Below are positions 14,391 through 14,617 of a DNA stretch of 14,617 nucleotides, in pieces. Position 1 is the first letter of the stretch. Each line of letters opens with the position of its first letter. The position numbers and the translations under genes were made by a program. Under the pieces are notes generated by a model. It saw only the letters and a list, made by a program, of their open reading frames with translations. It was not told where the DNA came from and searched no databases. This DNA is from Flavobacteriaceae bacterium. GTDB lineage: Bacteria; Bacteroidota; Bacteroidia; Flavobacteriales; Flavobacteriaceae. The stretch is taken from positions 1-14,617 of the forward strand of contig CANCFZ010000034.1 in NCBI GenBank assembly GCA_947377425.1. The letters are read 5' to 3'.

Positions 14391-14427
14391 AATTACCTTG
14401 TACTTCGTATTTCCAACCTCGTACCTT

Positions 14428-14617
14428 CTATTGATGGTGATAAGGTTCATTTCTCAAAATAGTAAACCCACGATACAATTGTTCAATCACAAATAGACGT
14501 ACCATTTGATGGGAAAAGGTCATTGCTGAAAGTGAAATTTTCCCTTGTGCTTTTTTGTACACTTCTTCACTAAAGCCATAAGGTCCGCCAATTACAAAAA
14601 CCAAAGTTTTAATTCCG
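14428..14617 (-). CDS. rlmH: 23S rRNA (pseudouridine1915-N3)-methyltransferase RlmH, C-terminal part
   Basis: The last 62 codons and a TAG stop are visible; the 5' part lies beyond the right edge. RlmH is a SPOUT-fold S-adenosylmethionine methyltransferase of about 157 aa that modifies pseudouridine 1915 in helix 69 of 23S rRNA on assembled 70S ribosomes. The visible part holds the AdoMet-binding knot loop VIGGPYGFSEEVY, the conserved block KISLSAMTFSHQMVRLFVIEQLYR, and the terminal RNEPYHHQ, all diagnostic of the family. It converges on the folP-lipoprotein unit with a 37-nt gap that has no recognisable terminator hairpin. Confidence 0.96.
   Translation of the reverse strand, partial: GIKTLVFVIGGPYGFSEEVYKKAQGKISLSAMTFSHQMVRLFVIEQLYRGFTILRNEPYHHQ

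Overview
The window is a stretch of ordinary-looking chromosome from a member of the Bacteroidota, most likely a Flavobacteriaceae species close to Flavobacterium. The support is: strongly AT-rich DNA; TAnnTTTG promoter elements in place of a sigma70 -10 box; almost no Shine-Dalgarno sequences; a giant secreted protein with a type B sorting domain of the type IX secretion system (T9SS); and DUF1599, MauE/thioredoxin and single-chain L-serine dehydratase proteins of the kind found in this group. Genus is inferred from protein character only.

Layout, left to right. Positions 1-453 (+) hold the 3' end of an outer-membrane beta-barrel (BBP2/OmpL-like porin). It converges on, and overlaps by 29 nt, a minus-strand pair read sdaA (818-2245) then a DUF2809 membrane protein (425-811). 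A 192-base gap (2246-2437) holds a probable terminator and the sdaA promoter. Next is a minus-strand pair: a 1705-residue T9SS cargo protein (2585-7702), followed 6 nt downstream by a 46-residue basic ORF (2438-2578). An ABC-2 exporter pair follows, ATPase 8628-9521 and permease 7772-8608, also minus strand; the ATPase uses a TTG start.

From 12858 down to 9641 the minus strand carries DUF1599, a MauE-thioredoxin fusion, a 75-residue membrane protein, a TlpA-like thioredoxin and triose-phosphate isomerase (tpiA), ending in a clear intrinsic terminator at 9585-9618. Close spacing (a stop directly followed by TTG, and a TAATG overlap) links the MauE-thioredoxin gene to the 75-residue gene and TlpA to tpiA. 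Internal TAnnTTTG elements suggest extra promoters. Divergent to this cluster, on the plus strand, are folP (dihydropteroate synthase) and a lipoprotein coupled to it by an ATGA overlap. The right edge holds the 3' end of rlmH on the minus strand.

Functionally the window mixes housekeeping (serine deamination, glycolysis, folate synthesis, rRNA methylation) with cell-envelope functions (porin, T9SS surface protein, ABC-2 exporter, extracytoplasmic thiol-disulfide proteins, lipoprotein). I see no RNA genes, CRISPR array, insertion sequence, phage gene or defence system, and no convincing new multi-gene system. The least described items are the 46-residue ORF, the 75-residue TTG-start ORF, the folP-coupled lipoprotein and the membrane thioredoxin/tpiA gene cluster.
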